Source: UBA3210 sp963648895
GTDB lineage: Bacteria; Bacillota_I; Bacilli_A; RFN20; CAG-449
NCBI GenBank assembly: GCA_963648895.1
Contig: CAVJGK010000001.1
Coordinates: 1-64,000 of the forward strand
Direction of reading: 5' to 3'
Length of the DNA: 64,000 bases
The position numbers were made by a program, and so were the translations under genes. The notes under the pieces are model-generated. The model was not told the origin of the DNA. It was given only the letters and a program-made list of their open reading frames with translations, and ran no database searches. This document shows, in pieces, positions 27,395 through 34,663 of this stretch. Positions within the stretch are counted from its first letter, which is position 1; each line of letters starts with the position of its first letter.

Positions 27395-27664
27395 TTATGA
27401 TAGCTTAAAATCTTTGCCTTCATTTCTAATAATTAAATTTGGGTATTGTTTTAAAACGGCGAGTCTTAGTAAGGCATTGTCCAAATTCTCTTCTGTATTG
27501 ATGATAATTTCATGGTATGTTTTATGTCTAAATAAGCTAATAATAGATATTAATTCAGGTGTAGAACCTTTAACTGTTAGGTCAAAAATTTCTATACTAT
27601 CGCCTTCATTATAGTTATCAACTAGATTGCGAATATTATTTAAATCTGTCGAAAATATTTTCAT
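27395..27664 (-). CDS. hypothetical protein
   Basis: 89 aa: KIFSTDLNNIRNLVDNYNEGDS, LTVKGSTPELISIISLFRHK. The pattern of alternating hydrophobics suggests a small alpha/beta fold. It ends in TAG or TAA near 27395. No family recognised; lies between small accessory genes. Confidence 0.5.
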   Translation of the reverse strand: MKIFSTDLNNIRNLVDNYNEGDSIEIFDLTVKGSTPELISIISLFRHKTYHEIIINTEENLDNALLRLAVLKQYPNLIIRNEGKDFKLS

Positions 27665-27680
27665 GCTGTTTTCCTCCTAC

Positions 27681-27705
27681 AAAAAAAGAGCAGTACTGCT
27701 CTTTT
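27681..27705 (-). terminator. terminator after 27711
   Basis: AGAGCAGT-ACTGCTCT hairpin followed on the minus strand by TTTTTTT, between the genes at 27711 and 27664. Confidence 0.7.
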
Positions 27706-27710
27706 AATTT

Positions 27711-28337
27711 CTATTCTTTGGCAAGATCCTCTATCATTTCTTCAAATGAATCATATGTGCGGTTCACTATGGTTCTGTGTAATGAACGGTCATAGACATA
27801 AAATTTATAAAATGAAATAGCTTGGTCTATTGCCGATTGTTCTAATAAAATAATTCCAATTTCTTTTTTATCAGGAAATCCTGATGTTAATTGGTAGCTT
27901 AATTGGGATAGCGATGGTACATGCTCTAATCCCAATTCAAGGAGTTGTTTCTCTTCCTCGGCAAAGGGCTTAGCCTCAACATCAGCTTTGACCTTTTGTG
28001 CCGCTTTATAGCAAGTATCAAAAGCAGACAATAAGTCTTCACATTCATTAGGTCGACACTGTGCTTTTAATAAATAAGACCCGGCAGCGTTTTTAGGAAG
28101 ATACCAGTAATTACGCAGACGCGAATATTTATTATAAATTAAGCTATAGCGAGGTCCATTAGGAGTGCTATCTAAAGTAAGTGTCAATCTAGGAATTGCC
28201 ACTGTAACCGGTCTAAGCGTATTTTTAACTTCTATTCCAAAATCAAATGTCCATTTATCTGGAGCGGAGCTGGCATAGCTAATCTCAAACTCTGGATATT
28301 TATGTTCTACTTCATCTAATAATTCATTTATTTCCAT
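27711..28337 (-). CDS. largest member of the expanded family
   Basis: 208 aa: MEINELLDEVEHKYPEFEISYA, LELGLEHVPSLSQLSYQL, and YDSFEEMIEDLAKE at the end. The EHKYPEF start and FEEMIED ending match 29595-30161 and 25189-25743. Function unknown. Confidence 0.45.
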   Translation of the reverse strand: MEINELLDEVEHKYPEFEISYASSAPDKWTFDFGIEVKNTLRPVTVAIPRLTLTLDSTPNGPRYSLIYNKYSRLRNYWYLPKNAAGSYLLKAQCRPNECEDLLSAFDTCYKAAQKVKADVEAKPFAEEEKQLLELGLEHVPSLSQLSYQLTSGFPDKKEIGIILLEQSAIDQAISFYKFYVYDRSLHRTIVNRTYDSFEEMIEDLAKE

Positions 28338-28340
28338 CTT

Positions 28341-28862
28341 TTACCTCACTAAATACACATCGAAATAACCGTTGTAGTTATCCGAATAAGTTTCCGCATG
28401 ACTTCCAACGAAAATGTCTATATGATAGTTATTTATACCACCACCAACATCTTCTGCCACATATTCTATTCCATTAATAATTACATGTGAACCTAATGGA
28501 ATTATATTAGGATCCACTGCAATTGTGTGATTAACCTGTGGTGCAACTCCTAAAGCGGTTGTTCCTATAAACTCTTCTTGACACTCGTAACAGTCATCAT
28601 AAGCGGTTATTAAAAATTCTCCAAGATATAATACAGAAGATTGCTTTTCTTCTAATTTAGCAATTTTTGAAAGAATATTATTTGTAAATTCTTTAATATT
28701 AGGCGTTTCTGTCGCTTCTGGCAAACAAATAGTATTTAGGTAAGTAAATTGCTTAGGCTCTTCTTTTCGTGCAAATATGAAGACGAAAACACTTCCTATA
28801 ATAATAAAAGGAATTAAGAGTATAAATACATGAAACCAATTTATTTTTCTTTTCTTTTTCAT
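28341..28862 (-). CDS. membrane-anchored 3D-domain protein
   Basis: 173 aa from ATG 28862. TM at about 12-33 (FHVFILLIPFIIIGSVFVFIF). The C-terminus is a 3D (YuiC/YorM-like) domain: GTTALGVAPQVNHTIAVDPNIIPLGS, AEDVGGG, HIDIFVG; the three Asp give the family its name and form the lytic transglycosylase-like active site. It should act on peptidoglycan outside the membrane, so the host has a cell wall. TATAAT at 28869-28874 lies 7 nt upstream of the ATG (leaderless). Confidence 0.8.
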   Translation of the reverse strand: MKKKRKINWFHVFILLIPFIIIGSVFVFIFARKEEPKQFTYLNTICLPEATETPNIKEFTNNILSKIAKLEEKQSSVLYLGEFLITAYDDCYECQEEFIGTTALGVAPQVNHTIAVDPNIIPLGSHVIINGIEYVAEDVGGGINNYHIDIFVGSHAETYSDNYNGYFDVYLVR

Positions 28863-28868
28863 GTACTT

Positions 28869-28898
28869 ATTATACACCTAATTCCTATTTTTGTAAAT
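28869..28898 (-). promoter_or_regulatory. promoter of the 3D-domain gene
   Basis: TATAAT at 28869-28874 with a GTAAAT-like -35 on the forward strand at 28893-28898 and 18 bp between. TSS is predicted at the ATG 28862. Confidence 0.5.
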
Positions 28899-29025
28899 CG
28901 TCTATTAGATCTTTTTGCAATAATTCAATTCACTCATCTATAGTATGAGGAGTTTCATTATTATCTTCTTCCTCTTTTTGAAGAAGCTTAATTACATTAT
29001 TTACAATCTTTTCATAGTTTACCAT
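28885..29025 (-). CDS. small acidic protein with in-frame UGA
   Basis: 46 aa, MVNYEKIVNNVIKLLQKEEE then HTIDE-x-IELLQKDLIDD, with TGA at 28930-28932 (x). Too short for a family. Its start overlaps the stop of the next gene upstream (ATGGTAA). Acidic helices; function unknown. Read as standard code it would be 31 aa. Confidence 0.45.
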
Positions 29026-29150
29026 TCTTCTTTTGGTCTCTCTTTCTTTCGTGCTACTCTCGCATTTATTTCATTCTCAAGTAATCGATTCATTTTAGAA
29101 AGTGTAGTAAGAGTTTTTAAATCAGTATTAGCATCACTTAATAAAGTCAT
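29019..29150 (-). CDS. small helical protein
   Basis: 43 aa, MTLLSDANTDLKTLTTLSKMNRLL ending EEW. It lies between the peptidase-like gene (3 nt away) and the 46-aa gene, with an ATGGTAA overlap. Coding is supported by tight spacing and the AGGAATAA-like start context only. Confidence 0.4.
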   Translation of the reverse strand: MTLLSDANTDLKTLTTLSKMNRLLENEINARVARKKERPKEEW

Positions 29151-29152
29151 AA

Positions 29153-29530
29153 TTATTCCTCTATCTCACAATCTGGCTCAAATACTATTTCATTATCAGT
29201 AGAGTATAAACCTGCACAGATAAGATTTGTATGAACATCATTAAATAAAATTGTTAGCAAAGATGAATAGTTCGCCATAAAATCGCATAGAATTTCTTGT
29301 GAAAATTCTTGAATTTGGTCTAAACCGTACGAATAGATAATAGCGTGCGTTAGTTCATGCTTTAGTGTCCGTTTAAATGCTCCACTGGATAAATCTTCTT
29401 CAATTGTAATTGTTTGATGACGATAATCAGTCAGTCCAATGTTATCTCCTTCTAGAGGTTGTACCTCTACCATCCATGAAAGTCCATTGATTTCACAACT
29501 AGTATTTAAAGTTGTTGTTTCAGGTGTCAT
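29153..29530 (-). CDS. small zinc metallopeptidase-like protein
   Basis: 125 aa. LKHELTHAIIYSYG has the HExxH zinc site (HELTH), with a further ILCDFMANYSS that may supply the third ligand or Glu, as in ImmA/IrrE or SprT-like peptidases. The rest is beta-rich. Could cleave a host regulator or act in virion maturation; unknown. Ends before the small gene at 29150. Confidence 0.6.
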   Translation of the reverse strand: MTPETTTLNTSCEINGLSWMVEVQPLEGDNIGLTDYRHQTITIEEDLSSGAFKRTLKHELTHAIIYSYGLDQIQEFSQEILCDFMANYSSLLTILFNDVHTNLICAGLYSTDNEIVFEPDCEIEE

Positions 29531-29557
29531 TTATTTTAACCCTCCATTTACATAATT

Positions 29558-29607
29558 ATTATAGAGCTTAAAATAAAAATAGTAAACTAAGAAATTAGCT
29601 TACTATT
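29558..29607 (-). promoter_or_regulatory. terminator hairpin fused to promoter
   Basis: Hairpin AATAGTAAGCTAA-TTTC-TTAGTTTACTATT (29578-29607) includes the stop of the gene at 29595. Its 3' arm holds GTTTAC (29582-29587), which lies 18 bp from TATAAT (29558-29563). The ribosome site GGAGGG and ATG of the peptidase gene follow. Confidence 0.65.
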
Positions 29608-30161
29608 TGTTCAATTACTTCTTGTAGGGTATCACCTGTTATTTCTGTAACCTTTCCATCAGCAGAGGTTATTAACATAAATTTAGAATACATAGCAAAT
29701 TTATCAAATCCAGGCATATAGATACGTACAGATACTAATGGGAGTGCGCGTCTACCCTCACCAAATATATCCAGCTCAAACTGAGACTTTGACCGCTTAT
29801 ACTGGGTAAATCTGTAGTCTTGGAGAAATTTGATATCTTCCTTATATTGATCTGACTCCAAATATTTAATCAAATTATTATAGGTAGGAATCAATTTATC
29901 TAAGTAATCTATAATATCATCTTCAGAGCATTGATTTTTGCTCTCTTTATTTATTATAAACGGATAAGAATATGTTTCTAGATAAGCATCTATTGTGTAC
30001 GCAGGAAAATCATTTTTTGAACTATGATACTCTGAGATTGTGCACAATTTTAAGTTTTTATATTCAAATTCTGCTTTTGGATCAAATGTTCCAGTTAAAG
30101 TAAATTCAGGGTAGTTATCACAAATAAATTGTAAAAAATCTTTTGAATCTTTATACGACAT
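29595..30161 (-). CDS. larger member of the expanded family
   Basis: 188 aa: SKDFLQFICDNYPEFTLTGTF, DIKFLQDYRFTQYKRSKSQFELDIF, ending DTLQEVIEQIVS. The FLxxI-NYPEF start links it to 27711 and 17253, and the LQEVIEQI ending to the family generally. Function unknown. Confidence 0.45.
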   Translation of the reverse strand: MSYKDSKDFLQFICDNYPEFTLTGTFDPKAEFEYKNLKLCTISEYHSSKNDFPAYTIDAYLETYSYPFIINKESKNQCSEDDIIDYLDKLIPTYNNLIKYLESDQYKEDIKFLQDYRFTQYKRSKSQFELDIFGEGRRALPLVSVRIYMPGFDKFAMYSKFMLITSADGKVTEITGDTLQEVIEQIVS

Positions 30162-30208
30162 ATTTTACCTCTTATTATACTATACAAATTTATACGGTTA
30201 AAGTTTCT

Positions 30209-30448
30209 TTATGACATCAGTTTAGTTATTACTTCTTCTACTGAACTTTCGTAAACTGACATTATAAGTAATCCATTTTTCAAAATTTCTCCACGCCATG
30301 GATGAAATTTTACTGCCTTAGATATTGTTATAATAAGTTCTTCTAGATTGAGTACATAGCAGTCTAATGGGTTTAGAGTACTTCCGGACCATACATAGAC
30401 AAATCCTAAGCTGTTTAAGTACTCTCTTTCTTCTTGTGAACATTCCAT
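30209..30448 (-). CDS. short member of the expanded family
   Basis: 79 aa: ECSQEEREYLNSLGFVYVWSGS and VEEVITKLMS at the end. Nearly a copy of the next gene 30458-30694 (QEENDFLYSLGFEFVYYGG, VEEVVTKLME), so it is a tandem duplication. Confidence 0.5.
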   Translation of the reverse strand: MECSQEEREYLNSLGFVYVWSGSTLNPLDCYVLNLEELIITISKAVKFHPWRGEILKNGLLIMSVYESSVEEVITKLMS

Positions 30449-30457
30449 ACTTTCTTC

Positions 30458-30694
30458 TTACTCCATAAGTTTAGTTACTACTTCTTCTACTGATATCCCA
30501 CCAGTTGCTTTTATAACAGATAGATTTTTCCAAATTTGTCCAAACCACATACCAGTATCCATTTCTTTTCTTATCTGTATATTAAGTTCACCTAAGTTAA
30601 ACTCATAGCGATTATCTTGCCTTAAATAACCACCATAATATACAAACTCAAACCCTAAACTGTAGAGGAAGTCATTTTCTTCCTGCGTAATCAT
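30458..30694 (-). CDS. short member of the expanded family
   Basis: 78 aa, MITQEENDFLYSLGFEFVYYGG, then RYEFNLGELNIQIRKEMDTGMW, ending GGISVEEVVTKLME. Tandem paralogue of 30209-30448. The stop touches the next start. Function unknown. Confidence 0.5.
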   Translation of the reverse strand: MITQEENDFLYSLGFEFVYYGGYLRQDNRYEFNLGELNIQIRKEMDTGMWFGQIWKNLSVIKATGGISVEEVVTKLME

Positions 30695-31185
30695 TATGCG
30701 TCTTTCTTTTTAAGAAGTTTGAATGTATTACTCATAATTGTTTCATAGTCTGTAGATTCAAATAAGCATGCGGGACACATTTTAGTATTACCTTCGAAGT
30801 CTTTTTCTTCAACTTCTACTAGACCTGTTAATTTATATCCATTTTTATCAAATGCAAGCGCTAGATTTTGAAAACCTGAGAAACCAGAAGAAATTGTAAA
30901 TTCATTAATATTTTGTTCTTTTAGTATTTCAGCGTATGCTTCAGCTTGATTATCAAATATTGCTTCCTTAAAATCTAAATATTTTGCTTCATTTCTGCGT
31001 TGCTGCTCGTAAGCTCTGTAGATAGCGCAAGCAGCAATCTTCTTTTCTTCAGTATTGTAACTATTTATTAAATCATTATACACTTTATTTACTTGTGCTT
31101 TTGCAGTTGTTGTATCTATTTTATTGGCATCAAAATCCTTTTGTGTTTGTGTTACGATTTCATAAATGTTTTCAAAAATATTCAT
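30694..31185 (-). CDS. hypothetical helical protein with Cys pair
   Basis: 163 aa from ATG 31185 (behind GAGGAAATTGAGG; the longer TTG start covers the ribosome site). Mostly helical, with MCPACLFES, a CxxC pair, near the C-terminus. No family recognised. Driven by the promoter at 31215-31244. Confidence 0.55.
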   Translation of the reverse strand: MNIFENIYEIVTQTQKDFDANKIDTTTAKAQVNKVYNDLINSYNTEEKKIAACAIYRAYEQQRRNEAKYLDFKEAIFDNQAEAYAEILKEQNINEFTISSGFSGFQNLALAFDKNGYKLTGLVEVEEKDFEGNTKMCPACLFESTDYETIMSNTFKLLKKKDA

Positions 31186-31214
31186 CCTCAATTTCCTCTT
31201 TTCTTTACGTATTT

Positions 31215-31244
31215 ATTATACCATGAATGAATAAAAAATAAACT
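31215..31244 (-). promoter_or_regulatory. promoter of 30694, next to the RNA terminator
   Basis: TATAATAAATACGTAAAG begins at 31220 on the minus strand. AGTTTA (31239-31244) lies 18 bp upstream. It starts right after the T-run of the terminator of the structured RNA. Confidence 0.6.
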
Positions 31245-31258
31245 AAAAAACTCCGTAA

Positions 31259-31294
31259 ATTTAAAAAACCCCCGGACCCGAAGGACACCGGAGG
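31259..31294 (-). terminator. strong terminator of the tRNA/structured RNA unit
   Basis: CCTCCGG-TGTCC-UUCG-GGT-CCGGGGG then TTTTTT on the minus strand: a 7-bp outer stem with a UUCG-capped inner stem. It is the only very GC-rich element nearby and ends the RNA block 31300-33837. Confidence 0.85.
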
Positions 31295-31299
31295 ATAAA

Positions 31300-31985
31300 C
31301 TGGAAAAATTTATCCAATTTAATAAGAAAAGATAGGGTTTAAATTTTTGAGCGTACCTTAAAAACCCTTATAAGAAAGTATATTTGAGTCTTCACCCTGC
31401 ATACTGTTATATCGGAACTATATTCTGCCATACCGAGAACATATGTGAGCTATAAGTAGCGATCTTATAACTATATGCCCCTTTCGAGCGGTAAGAGGAT
31501 TGATTACCCCTAGCTTTCATCAATCATTCACTTTCTAAAATCTTGCAATTCTTTAACCAAAGAATAAACAGGTTTTACCCTATTAGATTTTTCCAAATTA
31601 TGACTACTCGAACCGTAAACTCGTCTTATACCTAGATTGCTCTAGTTCAATTGGAAATCTCGTTATTCGCATTTCCTAGGTTTGTCAAGTTGCGAAGCTT
31701 AAACCTAACTAGGATTCGGCAATGCTGTTAACACTGCTTTCTATTGCCGAGACGACAAGAATCGTGCCATTAATTTCGATATTGTATGTACCACCAACAC
31801 CACAAAATTCTCATTTAAGAACCTGAATAACTATATCACTATAGAAACCCATTAACTATTATTAGCTATCGTTAATAAATTGCCAATTGTGTAACCAAAG
31901 TATTGTTGATGTCTCAGCTGTATAACCTTACATCTTCACTGAGTTAAAATACTTTCTTATAAGAATTTTCAAAGAACTTTAAATA
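31300..31985 (-). ncRNA. large structured RNA, ROOL/GOLLD-like candidate
   Basis: About 690 nt between tRNA-Ser and a strong terminator, on the tRNA strand, with no coherent gene. A perfect 15-nt pairing (31949-31963 with 31367-31381) closes a domain of about 600 nt. Inside are many hairpins: CTCAG/CTGAG, CGGCAAT/ATTGCCG, AGGTTT/AAACCT, GATTGAT/ATCAATC and TTCTTT-GGTT-AAAGAA. Two more follow before the terminator. Size, tRNA location and phage origin fit ROOL or GOLLD RNAs, but the identity is unproven. Confidence 0.6.
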
Positions 31986-32010
31986 ATATACAGGAAAATT
32001 TGTTTTCCTT

Positions 32011-32100
32011 TGGCGTCCGTGGCAGGGTTTGAACCTGCGCACCGATTGCTCGATCTAACAGTTTAGCAAACTGTCCTCTTAACCACTTGAGTACACGGAC
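32011..32100 (-). tRNA. tRNA-Ser (GCU)
   Basis: 90 nt; acceptor GTCCGTG/CACGGAC, anticodon loop TTGCTAA (GCU), long variable arm as in Ser tRNAs, encoded GCCA end with G73. Followed directly by the structured RNA. Confidence 0.9.
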
Positions 32101-32106
32101 ATTTTT

Positions 32107-32183
32107 TGGTAGGCGTAGCAGGAATTGAACCTACGATCTTACCCTTATCAGGGGCATATTCTAACCAACTGAACTATACGCCT
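32107..32183 (-). tRNA. tRNA-Ile (GAU)
   Basis: 77 nt; acceptor AGGCGTA/TACGCCT, loop CTGATAA (GAU), T-arm TTCAATT loop, encoded ACCA. Confidence 0.9.
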
Positions 32184-32242
32184 ATAATTTGACAGTTACA
32201 TGTAACTGTCAAATAACGATTGATTCATTTCAATTGCTTCCA

Positions 32243-32319
32243 TGGTCTGGATAATAGGATTTGAACCTATAACCTCCTGATCCCAGGCCAGGCGCTCTAC
32301 CAAGTTGAGCTATATCCAG
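32243..32319 (-). tRNA. tRNA-Pro (UGG)
   Basis: 77 nt; acceptor CTGGATA/TATCCAG, loop CCTGGGA with anticodon UGG, T-loop TTCAAAT, encoded ACCA. The anticodon stem has a closing G-U pair. Confidence 0.85.
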
Positions 32320-32325
32320 ATAATT

Positions 32326-32384
32326 GAAGGGGTTTTCAGTCTCCCTTCTCGACCTCTCGGATATGTTTTCAGTCTCTATCCCGA
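32326..32384 (-). ncRNA. two tandem hairpins with one identical loop
   Basis: Hairpin 1 (32326-32348) pairs GAAGGG with CCCTTC; hairpin 2 (32357-32384) pairs TCGG with CCGA plus ATA/TAT. Both present GAGACTGAAAAC (12 identical nt) in the loop. Different stems with the same loop suggest a conserved ligand or protein-binding element. The rest of 32385-32530, between tRNA-Pro and tRNA-Thr, holds nothing else I can name. Confidence 0.5.
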
Positions 32385-32530
32385 CCAGCGTACGCTGCTG
32401 TTACGTCAGCGAATTGCTCATTTGTCTAATTGGCATTTTTTGAGCCTGACCTTATTTGAGTTGCATATCAGGTAGCAACATGCATTTGTGCGCGTAACTT
32501 TGCTAATGCGAACATGTCCTTACGCAGGAC

Positions 32531-32604
32531 TGGTGCTGATTGAGAGAATCGAACTCCCACTAGATGCTTACAAGACAACTGTTCTACCATTAAACTAAAT
32601 CAGT
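32531..32604 (-). tRNA. tRNA-Thr (UGU), imperfect stems
   Basis: 74 nt; loop CTTGTAA (UGU), T-stem GGGAG/CTCTC, encoded ACCA. Acceptor ACTGATT/AATCAGC has a first-pair A-C mismatch, and the anticodon stem has one T-T mismatch. Probably functional but weak. Confidence 0.75.
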
Positions 32605-32649
32605 ATATGGCAGGGACTAAATAATATACAGAAAATAAATTTATAATTT

Positions 32650-33543
32650 TTAGACCCTTCCCTTAGTAAACCCCGCAGGGCATGTATTAGCTAAAATATT
32701 AACTTTACCATCAGTATACCAATGCTTTCCATACGCGGGATTAGCACTTCCAGCATTCCAAGAAGTCATTTTTGGTTTTTCGTGTAGTTTGTGGTATTCT
32801 TCCGTTGACATAGTCAAGCGCTCATAGAAATCACGAGGGGATTTTACATTATAAGTTGTTTTGCAATATAATCACATATCTTCTAAATCGTAACCATATA
32901 ATAACTTATATGAAAAGTCTTTAGGAACAGAATTAGCTTTTGCTTCAACTAAGTTTTTATCTGCGCGTTCTGATTTTAATTCTACAATAGTATTAGTATC
33001 AGGAAGATAAAAATCAGGAATATACACATGTGGACTATTTTGCCACACATACTCAAAAGTAAATTTACAGCGCTCTATTTTAATGTCATGGTCTAAGCAA
33101 TACACCAAAAAGATCAATTCATAACTAGATTGAAATGGCAAATCTTTGTAATAACCGTGATAACTGGAACTGCAATTTGTACTTCCACAAGCGATAGCAA
33201 TTTTTTGTTTAGTTTCTAGCGAGTGTGGGCGTGAGCTCGAACAAGAACGAGAGCAATAAATACCGGTTCCAATTTTTTTATAAAATTGTTTACCGCAAGT
33301 CTTGCAAAAATGCTGCTCGCTATCCCACTGCGCTTGTTTTGCATCTCGTACTGCTTTACACTTCGCTTTATAAGCTGCAGTTGCTAATGCCAGGTTCTGT
33401 TTAGCACATCTCATTCGTGCTTCCCATTTTTCATCCCCAAGATTAACTCGGCAATTAGATTTGTGGGCATTGAAACTCTGAGCATTTGTATAAGTTTTTC
33501 CGCATTTACATGTGTAAATGCCTGCGTATTTAGATGTCTTCAT
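32650..33543 (-). CDS. homing endonuclease in the tRNA cluster, in-frame UGA
   Basis: 297 aa from ATG 33543 (MKTSKYAGIYTCKCGKTYTN). N-terminal zinc fingers (CKCGKTY...HKSNC, HFCKTCGKQFYKK...YCSRSC) are followed by a nuclease core: FQSSYELIFLVYCLDHDI, then VYIPDFYLPDTNTIVELK, a PD-(D/E)xK-like site. TGA at 32872-32874 after YDLEDM is read through to LYCKTTYNVKSPRDFYE and a stop at 32650, adding 74 residues. The gene is inserted between tRNA-Thr and the UCA tRNA. Confidence 0.75.
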
Positions 33544-33553
33544 AGTTAAAATC

Positions 33554-33647
33554 TGGCAAGTGTGATAGGACTCGAACCTACTCCCGCGGTTGTGGGCGCC
33601 GCTACCCGGTTTTGAAGACCGGTGTGCTACCATTACACTACACACTT
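33554..33647 (-). tRNA. UGA-decoding tRNA, anticodon UCA, class II
   Basis: 94 nt. Acceptor AAGTGTG/CACACTT (7 bp), D-arm GTGT/GCAC, anticodon stem CCGGT-CTTCAAA-ACCGG with UCA, a long variable arm with GCGG/CCGC, T-arm GTAGG-TTCGAGT-CCTAT, G73 and encoded CCA. The anticodon loop CTTCAAA and T-arm resemble bacterial tRNA-Sec, but the 7+5 acceptor/T stem is standard. It should read UGA. The charged residue is unknown: Trp would fit the gene evidence, but Ser or Sec identity is possible. Confidence 0.85.
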
Positions 33648-33762
33648 ATTAATGCTGGATTCACTATTTATGATACCAGCTAGACCCAAACAGTTCCTAG
33701 CTCTCTCCACAGAACATGACTCCGATCCCGAGACGTCACTGATAACCGAGTGCGTACGCTTT
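33648..33762 (-). other. structured gap between UCA tRNA and tRNA-fMet
   Basis: 115 nt without gene. Two hairpins are clear on the minus strand: AGCTAG/CTAGCT around 14 nt, and GCTGG/CCAGC around 17 nt. A third, TGAC/GTCA, is less certain. It may be a decayed tRNA or a processing element; I cannot fold it into a tRNA. Confidence 0.35.
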
Positions 33763-33837
33763 TGGTTGCGGATGGAAGATTCGAACTTCCGACCTCCAGG
33801 TTATGAGCCTAGCGAACTACCTCTGTTCTAATCCGCG
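33763..33837 (-). tRNA. initiator-type tRNA-Met (CAU)
   Basis: 75 nt; loop CTCATAA (CAU), acceptor CGCGGAT/ATCCGCA with an unpaired C1-A72, the mark of bacterial initiator tRNA. The anticodon stem has two G-C pairs beside the loop, one fewer than the usual three. Encoded ACCA. First tRNA of the cluster. Confidence 0.85.
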
Positions 33838-33969
33838 ATATTAAGAAGTTCCTTAACTTCTTCTTTATTATAATATACGACTTTAAATTTGTAAACTATT
33901 TTTTACTTATTTTTTCGTATATTTTTCGTGCTTTACCTTAAGCACATAAATATAATAACATGAAAGAAT

Positions 33970-34001
33970 AAAAAAAGAAACTAGTTTTTAACTAATTTCT
34001 T
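33970..34001 (-). terminator. terminator of the paralogue operon
   Basis: AGAAATTAGTT-AAAA-ACTAGTTTCT then TTTTTTT on the minus strand, immediately after the stop at 34002. It closes the operon that begins at the promoter near 38402. Confidence 0.8.
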
Positions 34002-34355
34002 CTATTTAGTTATTTGCTCAATTAATTCCTTAAGTGTCTTGTAGAAAGCATAATCATCTTTAGGAATTTGTATTGACTTATTTTCAGTATCAATAGTTGC
34101 AGTATATTGAGTTGGGAATCCATTATTAAATACTGTAATATTAATAGTTACTACTATCCATTTTCCAAATTCTTTTTCAAATCTACCATTATCGATGACC
34201 GCAATATTCATAAACTCATGAGGTTCGTAGTACCCTGATGAATCCATAACATCCCATTTAGTAAAACCTAAATCATCTAATAAAGATAAATCTTCAGTAA
34301 AATCAATTTTTAGATAGTCACTTATTTGTTTTGAAATTTCTTCTGATATTTTCAT
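34002..34355 (-). CDS. expanded-family-like protein, last gene of the operon
   Basis: 117 aa from ATG 34355: KISEEISKQISDYLKIDF, LSLLDDLGFTKWDVMDSSG, ending YKTLKELIEQITK. It keeps the LGF turn and the acidic ending helix but has a longer beta part. Function unknown. Confidence 0.5.
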   Translation of the reverse strand: MKISEEISKQISDYLKIDFTEDLSLLDDLGFTKWDVMDSSGYYEPHEFMNIAVIDNGRFEKEFGKWIVVTINITVFNNGFPTQYTATIDTENKSIQIPKDDYAFYKTLKELIEQITK

Positions 34356-34357
34356 AT

Positions 34358-34661
34358 TTACTTCATTAACTCCTCTAATGCCTGTTCCAGCGTATCTGCA
34401 TAGCAAAATTCAGCACCATTAACCCAGATCGCTATATGCGCAGTACCTTGTATAAACCTCTCCTTATTTCGTATACGTATAGTTATAAAAAGAGGAACAT
34501 CCTCAGTTAGGAGTATTTTTTTTACGATAGTCCAGCGAATGTGAAAACGCATATTCTAGGGCAAACCCTAGTTCGGACATGGTAGTGATTTCTTTTTCTG
34601 CTTGCTTCTTCTTGTCATCAGTAGATAAATTTTCTATATATTTAAGTTCGGTTTTGGTCAT
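34358..34661 (-). pseudogene. expanded-family gene, frame broken at an A8 tract
   Basis: ATG 34661: MTKTELKYIENLSTDDKKKQ, MSELGFALEYAFSHS. The frame leaves at A8 (34516-34523). With A7 it joins KILLTEDVPLFITIRIRNKE and WVNGAEFC to LEQALEELMK, a full-length 100-aa subtype A protein. A8 can also allow polymerase slippage, so some product may be made. Confidence 0.65.
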
Positions 34662-34663
34662 AT

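Noticed and set aside
31300..31985. Protein-coding reading of the structured RNA
   Set aside because: All frames are short and broken, with no ribosome site; hairpins explain the sequence better.
32327..32384. CRISPR-like repeat
   Set aside because: Only two copies of a 12-nt loop with different flanks; the repeats sit in hairpin loops and not between spacers.
33543..33645. Extension of the endonuclease N-terminus into tRNA DNA
   Set aside because: The extra residues are the reverse reading of the UCA tRNA; the ATG at 33543 gives the conserved zinc-finger start.
33554..33647. tRNA-Ser (UGA) as the identity of the UCA tRNA
   Set aside because: The loop is CTTCAAA, giving UCA, not TGA; Ser identity by variable arm remains possible but not the anticodon.
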